A DNA stretch of 14,126 bases from Acidobacteriota bacterium (GTDB lineage Bacteria > Acidobacteriota > Terriglobia > Acidiferrales > UBA7541), in assembly GCA_028876695.1 (NCBI GenBank), contig JAGWRH010000424.1, positions 1 through 14,126 on the forward strand, in the 5' to 3' direction. The notes under the pieces were generated by a model. The model worked only from the letters and a program-made list of their open reading frames with translations, made no database searches and had not been told where the DNA came from. The translations under genes were made by a program, and so were the position numbers. Position 1 is the stretch's first letter; each line of letters begins with the position of its first letter. This document shows positions 5,978 to 13,600 of this stretch, in pieces.

Positions 5978-6313
5978 ATGTCGCTGGAGATGGGGGATCC
6001 GAAAGCGTTCGCGTACGCGCGCCGCGAAACGCGTATTCCGATGGAAGTGGGAGTGCAGATCAGCGGGCATTCGGCAGCGCGCGATCCGGAAACGACCTTC
6101 ACTGAAAACGTCAGCGTACGGGGCGCGCGCGTGTGGAGCGCGCAGCGCTGGAAGATGAACGATCAACTGATCATCGCCACGTTGCCCGGCTCGTTCCACT
6201 CGACCGCGCGGGTCGCCTATTGCCAATCCGTGCCGGGCGCGGGATTCGCGCTGGGCCTGGAATTCATAAAGCCGGTCGGGACGTGGGTGGTCGCCGACTG
6301 CGTGGGGAATTAG
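5978..6313 (+). CDS. PilZ domain protein (c-di-GMP receptor)
   Basis: 111 residues, essentially one PilZ domain. Both parts of the c-di-GMP binding signature are present: R15-R-E-T-R19 (RxxxR) and N44-x-S46-x2-G49 in ENVSVRGARV, with the correct gap and a following beta-barrel-like pattern ending ALGLEF. It has no signal peptide or membrane segment. The ATG at 5978 is preceded by GGGGGG (5966-5971) at 6 nt; a second Met at residue 5 is possible. It lies just after the diguanylate cyclase, so the likely meaning is a local synthesis-and-response pair, where ligand binding changes the interaction of this adaptor with an unknown target. It has no output domain of its own. Confidence 0.82.
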   Translation: MSLEMGDPKAFAYARRETRIPMEVGVQISGHSAARDPETTFTENVSVRGARVWSAQRWKMNDQLIIATLPGSFHSTARVAYCQSVPGAGFALGLEFIKPVGTWVVADCVGN

Positions 6314-6343
6314 CACGCATCCATCCGGCTTCCGCGCCGACAC

Positions 6344-6358
6344 GAACGCAACGCGTTC
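6344..6358. terminator. short hairpin between convergent genes (weak)
   Basis: GAACGC (6344-6349), loop AAC, GCGTTC (6353-6358), in the 54-bp gap between the convergent PilZ and DUF3467 genes. The position suits a two-way terminator, but there is no T-run on either side. Confidence 0.3.
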
Positions 6359-6367
6359 CCGTACGAT

Positions 6368-6673
6368 TTACTGGACAAAACCGACGTTCGGCTCCGGGCC
6401 GGGGCCCGGGCCTTCGGGCAGAGCGCCGAATTGCGCTTCATAGCGCGAGATATTTTCTTGCAAGGCGCGCAGCAGGCGCTTGGCGTGCCGAGGATTCAAA
6501 ATCAGGCTGGCCACCAGCTTGCCCTGCGGGACGGTGGGAAACAAATAAATAAAGTTCAGCGTAAATTCCTCGACGTTGTGGTGAACCACGGCGAGATTCG
6601 AATACTGGCCGAGGAGTTCCTTTTCGTCGGCCTTGATCTGGACTTGCTGCTGTGTTTTGGGCGCTTCAGCCAT
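6368..6673 (-). CDS. DUF3467 family protein
   Basis: 101-residue soluble protein matching the DUF3467 pattern as I remember it: YSNLAVVHHNVEEFTLNFI, then a region near PQGKLVASLILNP, then RHAKRLLRALQENISRYE and a short Pro/Gly-rich tail. The biochemical role of the family is not known to me. The start at 6673 (MAEAPK) is preferred: on the minus strand AGGAG lies 6 nt before it, whereas the in-frame ATG at 6679 directly abuts that AGGAG. It has no cysteines, no signal peptide and no membrane helix. It is divergent from the NRAMP gene, and a 26-bp dyad sits about 40 bp upstream of its start; co-regulation is possible. Confidence 0.75.
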   Translation of the reverse strand: MAEAPKTQQQVQIKADEKELLGQYSNLAVVHHNVEEFTLNFIYLFPTVPQGKLVASLILNPRHAKRLLRALQENISRYEAQFGALPEGPGPGPEPNVGFVQ

Positions 6674-6711
6674 CGCCATCTCCTGAAAGCTCGCTTCACT
6701 ACGTTCGACGC

Positions 6712-6737
6712 GCCACTATATCAGACGATATAGCGGC
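6712..6737. promoter_or_regulatory. 26-bp dyad, candidate operator in a divergent promoter region
   Basis: GCC-A-CTATATC-AGAC-GATATAG-C-GGC: 7-bp perfect inner arms (6716-6722 and 6727-6733) around 4 nt, extended by GCC/GGC after one mismatch. It lies between the divergent DUF3467 and NRAMP starts. On the minus strand TATAGT inside it could act as a -10 for the DUF3467 gene, so a bound repressor would block that promoter. I do not recognise the regulator. Confidence 0.5.
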
Positions 6738-6776
6738 CATCGATTGTTTTCCCGGCAACTGCAATACTCGCCCGGA

Positions 6777-6805
6777 TTGACCGCTCCGGACGTTAAGCGT
6801 AGTTT
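6777..6805 (+). promoter_or_regulatory. candidate promoter of the NRAMP gene (weak -10)
   Basis: TTGACC (6777-6782) is a good -35; TAGTTT (6800-6805) lies 17 bp further but matches the -10 consensus at only three positions. It would give a leader of about 20 nt, consistent with the absence of a clear Shine-Dalgarno before the ATG at 6831. AGTTTAG is repeated in direct orientation at 6801-6807 and 6814-6820. Confidence 0.3.
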
Positions 6806-6830
6806 AGATGTGAAGTTTAGCTCGGTTAAT

Positions 6831-8252
6831 ATGAATCGCCGCCTTTCCAAACTTTTGCAAGCCGCCCGGCCGACGACCGAGGCGGCCGCCGATTCTCCGC
6901 TGGCGAGTGATCTGGCCGGCCTGCTCACGCACGAGGATGCCGACCGAGCGCGCGACCGCTGGAAAGTGACTCGCGCGCGCGGCGCGGGGCGGCGTTCGAA
7001 AGCGCTCAGCATGTCCTGGGTGCTGTGGCTTCTGGTCGGACCGGGAGTTCTGGTTTTCCTGGGTGAAAACGACGCGCCCAGCATGCTTTCGTACTCCGCC
7101 ACCGGCGCGCGATTCGGCATCGGGTTTTTTCTTCCCTTCGTCGTGATCACCTTTGCCATGGGCCTGGTAGTTCAGGAAATGACGGTGCGGCTCGGCGCCG
7201 TTACGCACCGCGGCCACGCGGAGCTGATCTTCGATCGCTTCGGAAAATTTTGGGGATTCTTCTCGCTGGGCGATCTGGTGCTCGGCAATTTTCTGACGCT
7301 GGTGACCGAGTTCATCGGCATTCGCGCCGGTCTCGGATTTTTCGGCATCCGGCCGGGAGTGGCCGTGGGAGCGAGCCTGCTCGTCGTGTTCGCCGCAATC
7401 ACCACGGGGCGCTACTGGACCTGGGAGCGCATTACGCTGGGGCTCGCCGCGTTCAACGCGCTGTTCGTGCCGGCGGCGCTGTTCGCGCATCCGAACTGGC
7501 ACGAAGTAACCCACGCGCTGCTCACCTGGACCCCGCTGCCGCGCGGCAATAGTATGGATATTTTGATTTTGCTGCTTGCGGATATCGGCGCGACGGTGAC
7601 GCCATGGATGATTTTTTTCCAGCAGAGCGCCGTTGTGGACAAAGGGATGCAGCCGCGCGACATCCGCGCCGGGCGCGTGGACACGCTTTTGGGTGCGCTG
7701 CTGGCAACGATTTTCGGCATCGCGGCAATTCTGGCCACCGCGCCGCTCTTTCATCACGGAATCGACGCCTCGCAATTTCAAGCCGCGCAATTCGCGGAGG
7801 CGCTCGAGCCGTGGATCGGGCGCGCGGGAGCAGCACTCTTCGCGCTCGGGATTTTCGAGGCCGGTATTGTGGCGGCGATTGCCATTTCCACTTCGTCGGC
7901 GTACGCGTTTGGCGAGGTGCTGGGGACCGGGCACAGCCTGAACCGCCCTCTGCGCGACGCGTGGCCGTTTTATTCCATTTTACTGGGATCCGCCGCCGCG
8001 GCCGCCGCCCTGGTGCTCATTCCGCGGGCGCCGCTCGAGTTTATCGTGCTGATTGTCAACGTAGTGGCGGTGCTGGCGATGCCGCCGGCGCTGGCGTTCC
8101 TGATGCTGCTGGTCAACGATCGCGACGTGATGGGCGACAACGTGAACGGCCTTTGGGCCAATGTGGCGGCGATCACGGTGACGGTGCTTCTGATCGTTGC
8201 GGGCGTGGGATTCGGCGTCGCCACGGTTTTTCCCCACTGGCTGAAATTGTAA
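6831..8252 (+). CDS. divergent NRAMP-family divalent metal transporter
   Basis: 473-residue inner-membrane protein with about eleven hydrophobic helices after a charged N-terminal segment of about 60 residues. The NRAMP fold is recognised from GPGVLVFLG in helix 1 and GATVTPWMIFFQQS in helix 6. The classic metal-binding motifs are changed: DPGN of helix 1 is replaced by D81-A-P-S (in GENDAPSMLSY), and the MPH of helix 6 by T257-P-W-M. The methionine that gives Mn/Fe selectivity is therefore absent from its usual place, so the substrate may be another divalent ion such as Mg2+, or the protein may work differently. The ATG at 6831 is chosen as the first ATG giving a plausible basic N-terminus; a TTG at 6744 is less likely. 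No clear ribosome binding site is seen. A small membrane protein and a cytochrome c follow on the same strand. Confidence 0.82.
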   Translation: MNRRLSKLLQAARPTTEAAADSPLASDLAGLLTHEDADRARDRWKVTRARGAGRRSKALSMSWVLWLLVGPGVLVFLGENDAPSMLSYSATGARFGIGFFLPFVVITFAMGLVVQEMTVRLGAVTHRGHAELIFDRFGKFWGFFSLGDLVLGNFLTLVTEFIGIRAGLGFFGIRPGVAVGASLLVVFAAITTGRYWTWERITLGLAAFNALFVPAALFAHPNWHEVTHALLTWTPLPRGNSMDILILLLADIGATVTPWMIFFQQSAVVDKGMQPRDIRAGRVDTLLGALLATIFGIAAILATAPLFHHGIDASQFQAAQFAEALEPWIGRAGAALFALGIFEAGIVAAIAISTSSAYAFGEVLGTGHSLNRPLRDAWPFYSILLGSAAAAAALVLIPRAPLEFIVLIVNVVAVLAMPPALAFLMLLVNDRDVMGDNVNGLWANVAAITVTVLLIVAGVGFGVATVFPHWLKL

Positions 8253-8293
8253 CGAGAGCGCGGCCGATATGACGCAAGAGCGGGAGCATACCG

Positions 8294-8551
8294 ATGAATC
8301 CGGCAGACGCAAGGCCCGAACGGATTGAAAACGACGCATATTCCGCGGCGCCGGGGATAGACGATCCCCAGGCCGTACTCTCCGTCCTGGAGGCGGATCA
8401 GATCGTGGCCGCGAAGCAGCGAATGCATTTTGGCCGGCGCAAACTGTCGAGAGGCGTGAGTATTCTGCTTTGGGGCATGCGCGTATACGTGGTGATTATG
8501 ATGGTGCTGCTGGTGATTTCCGCGATCCGCGGTATCCATTCCGCGCCGTAA
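8294..8551 (+). CDS. small single-helix membrane protein, unknown
   Basis: 85 residues. The first ~50 are charged and soluble-looking, including DPQAVLSVLEADQIVAAKQR, and one hydrophobic helix follows (about 54-79). No family is recognised. The start is supported by GGGAG (8282-8286), 7 nt before the ATG, and it lies 41 bp after the transporter stop, so the two are probably co-transcribed. The basic residues before the helix suggest the N-terminus stays in the cytoplasm. It could be an accessory subunit of the transporter or simply a neighbour. A 6-bp hairpin starts just after its stop. Confidence 0.65.
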   Translation: MNPADARPERIENDAYSAAPGIDDPQAVLSVLEADQIVAAKQRMHFGRRKLSRGVSILLWGMRVYVVIMMVLLVISAIRGIHSAP

Positions 8552-8552
8552 C

Positions 8553-8568
8553 GAAGCGTCGCCGCTTC
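8553..8568 (+). terminator. hairpin directly after the small membrane protein gene (weak)
   Basis: GAAGCG, loop TCGC, CGCTTC, beginning one base after the TAA stop. No T-run follows, so it may be a processing or stability element instead of a terminator. Confidence 0.3.
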
Positions 8569-8655
8569 AGGTACAGCCAGTCTTGCGTTGGGAAATGCCA
8601 AGCGTTGTGGGAAAATTCCGCTTCACGGGCGATGATCGGGAACTCGGCGCGGCGG

Positions 8656-9120
8656 ATGGACCCTCCAGAAAAAAAGCTCAGGCCAGCGGCGGTGGCGGCG
8701 CTGGTCGCGGGCCTGATCGTCGTGTTTGTGGTGATGGGTTACGCGGTGGACCGTTGGAGCGTGGTGGCGCGCGCCCGGAAACTGAAGAATCCGGTGGCGG
8801 CTACGCCCGAGGCGCTCTCAGAGGGAAAGCAGCTATACCAGCAGCACTGCCAGCGATGCCACGGCGCGAACGGCGATGGCCACGGTGAAAAAGCGCCGGA
8901 ATTGTCCGTCGCGCCGGGCGATTTCACCAACACCCCCAAAATGAGCCGCGTGAGCGATGGCGAACTGTATTGGCAGATCACGTACGGCCGCCTGCCGATG
9001 CCCGCTTTCCGCGACAAGATCGACGAGCAGGGCCGCTGGGAGCTGGTGGATTACATTCGGACGTTCGCAGCCGCTCCATCGCACGCCGACGCAACGCGCG
9101 AAGGCGGCCGCTCGGAGTAA
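8656..9120 (+). CDS. membrane-anchored mono-haem c-type cytochrome
   Basis: 154 residues: a short basic start (MDPPEKKLRP), one membrane helix (about 11-31) acting as an uncleaved anchor, then a periplasmic class I-like cytochrome c domain. The haem site is C65-Q-R-C68-H69; M115 in RLPMPAF is the likely sixth iron ligand, and the C-terminal helix ELVDYIRTF completes the fold. It resembles the small cytochromes that accompany respiratory complexes such as alternative complex III, but no such complex is in this window. The start is uncertain: no good ribosome binding site precedes the ATG at 8656, and an ATG at 8632 would add eight residues. It lies 104 bp after the small membrane protein gene and converges on the peroxiredoxin gene with only 26 bp between the stops. 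Confidence 0.83.
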   Translation: MDPPEKKLRPAAVAALVAGLIVVFVVMGYAVDRWSVVARARKLKNPVAATPEALSEGKQLYQQHCQRCHGANGDGHGEKAPELSVAPGDFTNTPKMSRVSDGELYWQITYGRLPMPAFRDKIDEQGRWELVDYIRTFAAAPSHADATREGGRSE

Positions 9121-9121
9121 C

Positions 9122-9166
9122 CGCTCGCAATCTTTGCGCTGGCGGGTTACTGCACCTTGGCGAGCG
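9122..9166. terminator. inverted repeat at the convergent junction (weak)
   Basis: CGCTCGC (9122-9128) and GCGAGCG (9160-9166), 31 nt apart. It covers the gap between the cytochrome c and peroxiredoxin stops and the last codons of the peroxiredoxin gene. It could fold as a long-loop hairpin at the 3' end of both messages. There is no clear T-run. Confidence 0.25.
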
Positions 9167-9608
9167 CGTCAGAAACTTCCTTCACGTCCGGCACGGCAGG
9201 AATATCGTAGTTTTTGAACCAGGCAACTTTCCCCTGGCGATCGATGATGGCGATGGCGCGCCCGGTGATTCCTTTGTCCGCCAGGTAGACGCCGAACTTA
9301 TCTCCCACCGCGCCGCGAGGCTGAAAATCCGCGAGCAACGGATACTGGATGTGCATTTTTTCCGCGAAAGCTTTGTGCGACCAGACGCTATCGACGCTGA
9401 GGCCCAGCACCTGCGCATCGAGCTGCTCGAAGCGCTTCATGTCGTTGACGAAGCAACTGTGCTCATTGGTGCACACCGGGCTCCAATCGAGCGGATAGAA
9501 GATCAGGACGACGTTCTTCTTGCCCTTGAAATCGGAGAGCTTCACTTCCTTCTGGTTCTGATCCTTGAGGGAGAATTCCGGCGCAGTCGCTCCCACGGAA
9601 ATTGCCAT
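9147..9608 (-). CDS. thioredoxin-fold peroxiredoxin (AhpC/TSA, Bcp/AhpE-like)
   Basis: 153-residue cytoplasmic peroxidase that reduces hydrogen peroxide or organic hydroperoxides. Peroxidatic Cys46 is in FYPLDWSPVCTNE; the usual PxxxTxxC becomes PxxxSxxC, a known conservative variant, and an Arg in ITGRAIAII fits the conserved active-site arginine. A second and only other cysteine, C52, sits six residues later, near the +5 resolving position of Bcp-type enzymes, so either an atypical 2-Cys or a 1-Cys cycle is possible. The start at 9608 (MAISVGATAPEFSL) is fixed by an excellent AGGAGG 6-7 nt upstream on the minus strand; a longer frame to 9695 is not needed. It lies 162 bp downstream of the OmpH-like gene on the same strand. 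Confidence 0.9.
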   Translation of the reverse strand: MAISVGATAPEFSLKDQNQKEVKLSDFKGKKNVVLIFYPLDWSPVCTNEHSCFVNDMKRFEQLDAQVLGLSVDSVWSHKAFAEKMHIQYPLLADFQPRGAVGDKFGVYLADKGITGRAIAIIDRQGKVAWFKNYDIPAVPDVKEVSDALAKVQ

Positions 9609-9770
9609 GCTGTTCCTCCTGAGTGGCTCGCGAGAATATTTGTGCAGAGATAAATTCGCCGCGTGCGACAACATGATAGCCGAAGGCGGCGCCACGAAGA
9701 AAGCCTTCCCGCCCCAGCGCGGAGTACCGCACCAGGGACCCCGGGCGGCGCTCCGGCGGAATCGAATGCG

Positions 9771-10382
9771 TTACTTGCGCGCCGGAGTGGCGCGATGCGC
9801 GGGAGCCGGAGCGGAAGGCGTGGCCGAGGAAGACGAACCCGAGACCGGATACGCGGCGTCGTACAGGTGTACGATCTCCTGGGTAATATCCGCCTGAGTC
9901 GCCGCGTACACCACCGGCGTCTGCTGCGAAGAAACATCCAGGACCAGCGTGTAACCGTGATCCTTGGCGTACTTATCGAGAACCGTCATCATTTTGCGGC
10001 CGATGCGGTTGATCGCGTCCTGCTGCGCGTCGGTGAAATCGGCCTGGGCATCCTGCTGTTTGCGCTGCAGCGTGCGCTGGTCTCGCTGACCTTCGTCCGT
10101 CAGGCGCTCCATTTCCGTTTCGCTCAGAGTCGTTTGTCCGGTCTGGAGCCGGCCCTGGACATCCTGAATCTGCTTTTGAAGCTGCTGCAGTTCGGCCTGC
10201 CGCGGGGCGAACTGCGACTGCAGTTCGGAATTGGCCTGCTTGCCTTCGGCGGTGCTGGCGATCGCCGCTTGCAGGTTGATAATTCCCACCTTGTTGGCCG
10301 CGGCGGCGCCTCCTTCCTGCGCCCAGAGGGCGGGCGTCATCGCGAGCGCAACCACAACCGGAACCACCATTCGAATCTTCAT
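9771..10382 (-). CDS. OmpH/Skp-like periplasmic protein
   Basis: 203 residues. An N-terminal signal peptide (about 1-21, ending ALWA before Q22) is followed by the Skp core: a short strand KVGIINLQAAI, a long Gln/Glu/Arg-rich coiled coil (roughly 40-130), and a closing strand YTLVLDVSS. Skp proteins are trimeric chaperones that hold unfolded outer-membrane proteins. A Ser/Ala/Pro-rich tail of about 25 residues ending ATPARK extends past the core and is probably disordered. The ATG at 10382 is chosen because AAGGAG lies 5 nt upstream on the minus strand; a GTG two codons earlier is rejected. It has its own promoter (10518-10547). Its common partners bamA and lpxD are not next to it. The large secreted-type protein is encoded just upstream, but a link is unproven. 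Confidence 0.85.
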   Translation of the reverse strand: MKIRMVVPVVVALAMTPALWAQEGGAAAANKVGIINLQAAIASTAEGKQANSELQSQFAPRQAELQQLQKQIQDVQGRLQTGQTTLSETEMERLTDEGQRDQRTLQRKQQDAQADFTDAQQDAINRIGRKMMTVLDKYAKDHGYTLVLDVSSQQTPVVYAATQADITQEIVHLYDAAYPVSGSSSSATPSAPAPAHRATPARK

Positions 10383-10476
10383 TCTCACTCCTTATTCCCT
10401 CGTGCGAAGAATTGCCGCGAATTTCGAACCTGGCCCACAACTCTCGGCGGGCGGTGAACCCCCGTAAACCGCGCCA

Positions 10477-10492
10477 GCGCATATCGATGCGC
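10477..10492 (-). repeat. perfect palindromic hairpin in the OmpH leader
   Basis: GCGCAT-ATCG-ATGCGC, 6-bp arms and a 4-nt loop, inside the predicted 5' leader of the OmpH-like gene, about 95 nt before its start. It could affect mRNA stability or bind a regulator. Confidence 0.4.
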
Positions 10493-10517
10493 GGAATACC
10501 CCGGCGCGAAATGGAGG

Positions 10518-10547
10518 ATTATAACGGCGGATCGAGAGCATGGTCAA
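10518..10547 (-). promoter_or_regulatory. sigma-70-type promoter for the OmpH-like gene
   Basis: On the minus strand TTGACC (10542-10547) and a perfect TATAAT (10518-10523) are 18 bp apart. Transcription would start near 10511, giving a leader of about 128 nt. This is the best promoter match in the window. It implies that the OmpH-like gene does not depend on read-through from the large gene upstream. Confidence 0.65.
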
Positions 10548-10633
10548 TCGGATTCGCGTCCCTTTCGAACCCGCAACTGTTTATCCTATCGATGCCGCGA
10601 CTGCGCCCGAAGGTTTCTCGCCGATTCGGCCGA

Positions 10634-13600
10634 TCATCGCGGCAGCGGGACCAGCAACAGCCGGTTGTTGTCCGGATCGACTACCGCCGCGAGGTTGAAC
10701 TTCGCATCGATTGCCACTGCATTGGGCCCCAGCACGGCGGCGGAAGTCTGCGAGCCTCCCAGCGCCAGCACCGAGCGAACCTGAGGGCCGATACAGGCAG
10801 GGGCGGAAGCGCTTGGCGGGCAAACGTAGGCCATCACGGACATCGTGCGGCTCGGCCCATTCACCGTTACTAGTGTGCTCGCCTGGTAATTGTAGTCGAG
10901 CGAAGTGGGCGCGATTCCCACGGCGACGGACGTCGGCAAAAAAGTGTTTGGATCGATAATCGAGATGCTGTTCTGCAGGCTATCCGCCGTCAAGAACACC
11001 TGATTCACCGGATCGAATACCACCCCACTGGGATTTTGCAGAGCGCCAGTAATGGCTCCGACCTTCGCCTGCGTGGCGAGATTGATGATGTCCAGCGTGC
11101 TGGCCGTGGATGCGGTCGCGATGGCCGCGTAGCCCAAATACGGATCGATCGCCGCCGCCACCGGATCCTGGTCCACTTGGATGTTGCAGGCGCCGGTGGT
11201 CGCGAGCGGCGAAAGCGCCACGGTGCACAACGTGCCGGCAGTCTGCGTATTGCTGGGATTGGTGTTCGTGATCAGCGCGGTATTCGTATCGGGATTGATC
11301 GCCACTCCGTCCGGTCCGGCGCACGTGGCGCAAAGCGCAATTGTGGATGGTGTATTCGTGCCGGTCTCGTCGATCGCCGTGGCGTTGTTGCTGCCGTTGT
11401 TCGCCACCACGGCCACGCCGAGCCGAGACGCCGCCGCAACTCCATAAGGTGAGGAGCCGACCTGCACTGGCGAATACGAAAGCTGCCCCACCGGTCCGAG
11501 CGATCCCGGCGATTCCGGACCTGGCGCCACGAGCGAAACCAGCGATGCGGTGCCATCGCCGGAATTCGTGACCACGGCGAGATCGCGGTCGCTATCAATC
11601 GCTACGCCGACCGGGGTAACGCCCACCGGAATCGCCTTCACGACCGTAAAATCTTCCACGTTCGAAACGGTGTTTACCGTGGAATTCTGCACATCGATGG
11701 CATAGCGCCGCGCCGCACCGAGCAGGCTAGCCGGAATAGTTGCCGCCAGCTGGCGGCAAGCGGCCGCGCAACTGGCGGGCACGGTCACTAGCGGCTGCTG
11801 ATCCAGCCGCACGATATTCGTGCCGGCCTGGAAATTTCCCGTGACGGTAAGCGTAACCGGGGAAGCCGAGGTGAACATCGTCGCCGGGCTCGTCTCCACA
11901 ATTTGCATCGGATTGATTGCGCCGCCGAGCGAAACAATCGACACGCTATTCGCAGCGGAGTTGACGACCACGGCTGCGTTGAGAGTCGGATCGACCGCCA
12001 CCGCCTGTGGCGACGATGAGCCGCCAACGCCCGATACCGTTTGCAGCACTGTGGCGGTGCCCAGGTTCACGACGACGGCGTTGCCCTGCTCGACGGCCAA
12101 GCCGAGGTCATCGAGCGGATTCACCGCTGCGGATCCGAAATTCGCCGCGTTGAAAGGCGCCGGACTGCAAGGGTTGCCGGTGCACGGATTCGTCACCGTC
12201 GTTTGCGAATTATCCAGCGGGCTGAAAATCGTGAGACGTCCAGCGGTCAGATTCGGATCGCTGAGCAAAACTTTGTGCGTCTCCATGTCGATGCCGATGC
12301 CTTGGACGCTGGTCGAGCCGGCAAGGCTGGCAACCACCTGCGGCGCGCGGCCCACATCCACTCCGGGCACGGCATCGCGACCCAGATCGACGACGCCGAT
12401 GGTGCCCGATCCGCCCGGAGTGACCACGGCCCAGTTCAGCCGCGGGTCAACATCGATCGCCGGATGTACGCCGGTACTGAATGGCAGAACGGCGCTGCTG
12501 CCGATCGTTTGCACGACGGAAATTGCCGGCGTGCCGCTCGAGTTCTCCGAAAGATCGAGCACAGTCGCTTGATTCGACGATTGGTACGCTACCAGCGCAC
12601 GGTGGACCACTGGTGTGACGCCTGGAACCGGCTGCGCCGTCACGGGATTCACGCCGACTGCATACGGCAGCGGAGGATTTGGTCCGGCGCTGATCGAGAC
12701 GCTGAGCGGCGCCGTGGCGGTGCCGTTCGTCAAGTCAATCGCGGTGACGGTCTGATCGGCGTTGTTCACCACCAGCGCAACGGGATGCGGCAGTTGGTCA
12801 TCCACGGCGACGCCGGTCGGCCGATTGCCGACGGTGATGGTGTTCGTCACCGAATTGCTTGCCAGGCTTACGAGGGAAACGTTGTTGCTTCCGGTATTCG
12901 CTACCATCGCGAAGCCATCGGCTTTATCGACTGCAACCGCGGTCGGATTTGTCCCCACCGCGATCGCCGCACCCGGCCCCGAAGCTATGGAGTTCGGCGT
13001 GACCGCGAGATTGATTCCAGCCATGAACGGTTCGCCCAAAGCGGGGGCAATCGCCGCATCCTGCAGCACGATGGGATACAAACCCGGCACGGCCGGCGCC
13101 GTAACCGGGACGTTGATTTGCCGGCTGCTATTCAGCGTGAAGGAAACGGGAGCGCCGTTAAATGTCGCGGTCGTCGCATTCGCAACGGCGCTCGAAAAAA
13201 ATCCGCCGTTGAGCGCGACCGGCGCGTTTGCCGCGCCCGCGGAAAGATTGTCCGGCAGCTCGGAAATCAGCGCCGGCTTGGTGGCAAATAGCGTGAACGT
13301 CTGCGTCACCGGAGCCGTCAGGCTGCCGTCCGGCATCCGCACCGTCACTTGCTGCTGCCCCGCTGCGGCGAGCTGCGCTGCCGGAATCGTGGCGCGCAGC
13401 AGTGTGGTGCTCAGGAATGTGGTGGGAACGGCGGTGCCTGCTTGACCCGCTGGCCCGACGAAAACTTCTTCCGTGGTCAGGAAATTTGTCCCGGTCACGT
13501 AGATATCCTGCTGCGCCGAACCCGCCGCGGCAATCGTGGGCTCGACCGATGAAACGGTCGGCGCGGTCGCCGCGACCACGGAAACCGTGGCCGTCCCGGT

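Noticed and set aside
6804..7934. 376-codon minus-strand frame opposite the NRAMP gene
   Set aside because: Antisense artefact, highly charged low-complexity product, while the plus strand has a clear membrane transporter.
12041..13291. 416-codon plus-strand frame within the large surface protein gene
   Set aside because: Arg/His-rich antisense product; the minus strand has continuous Ig-like and propeller repeats.
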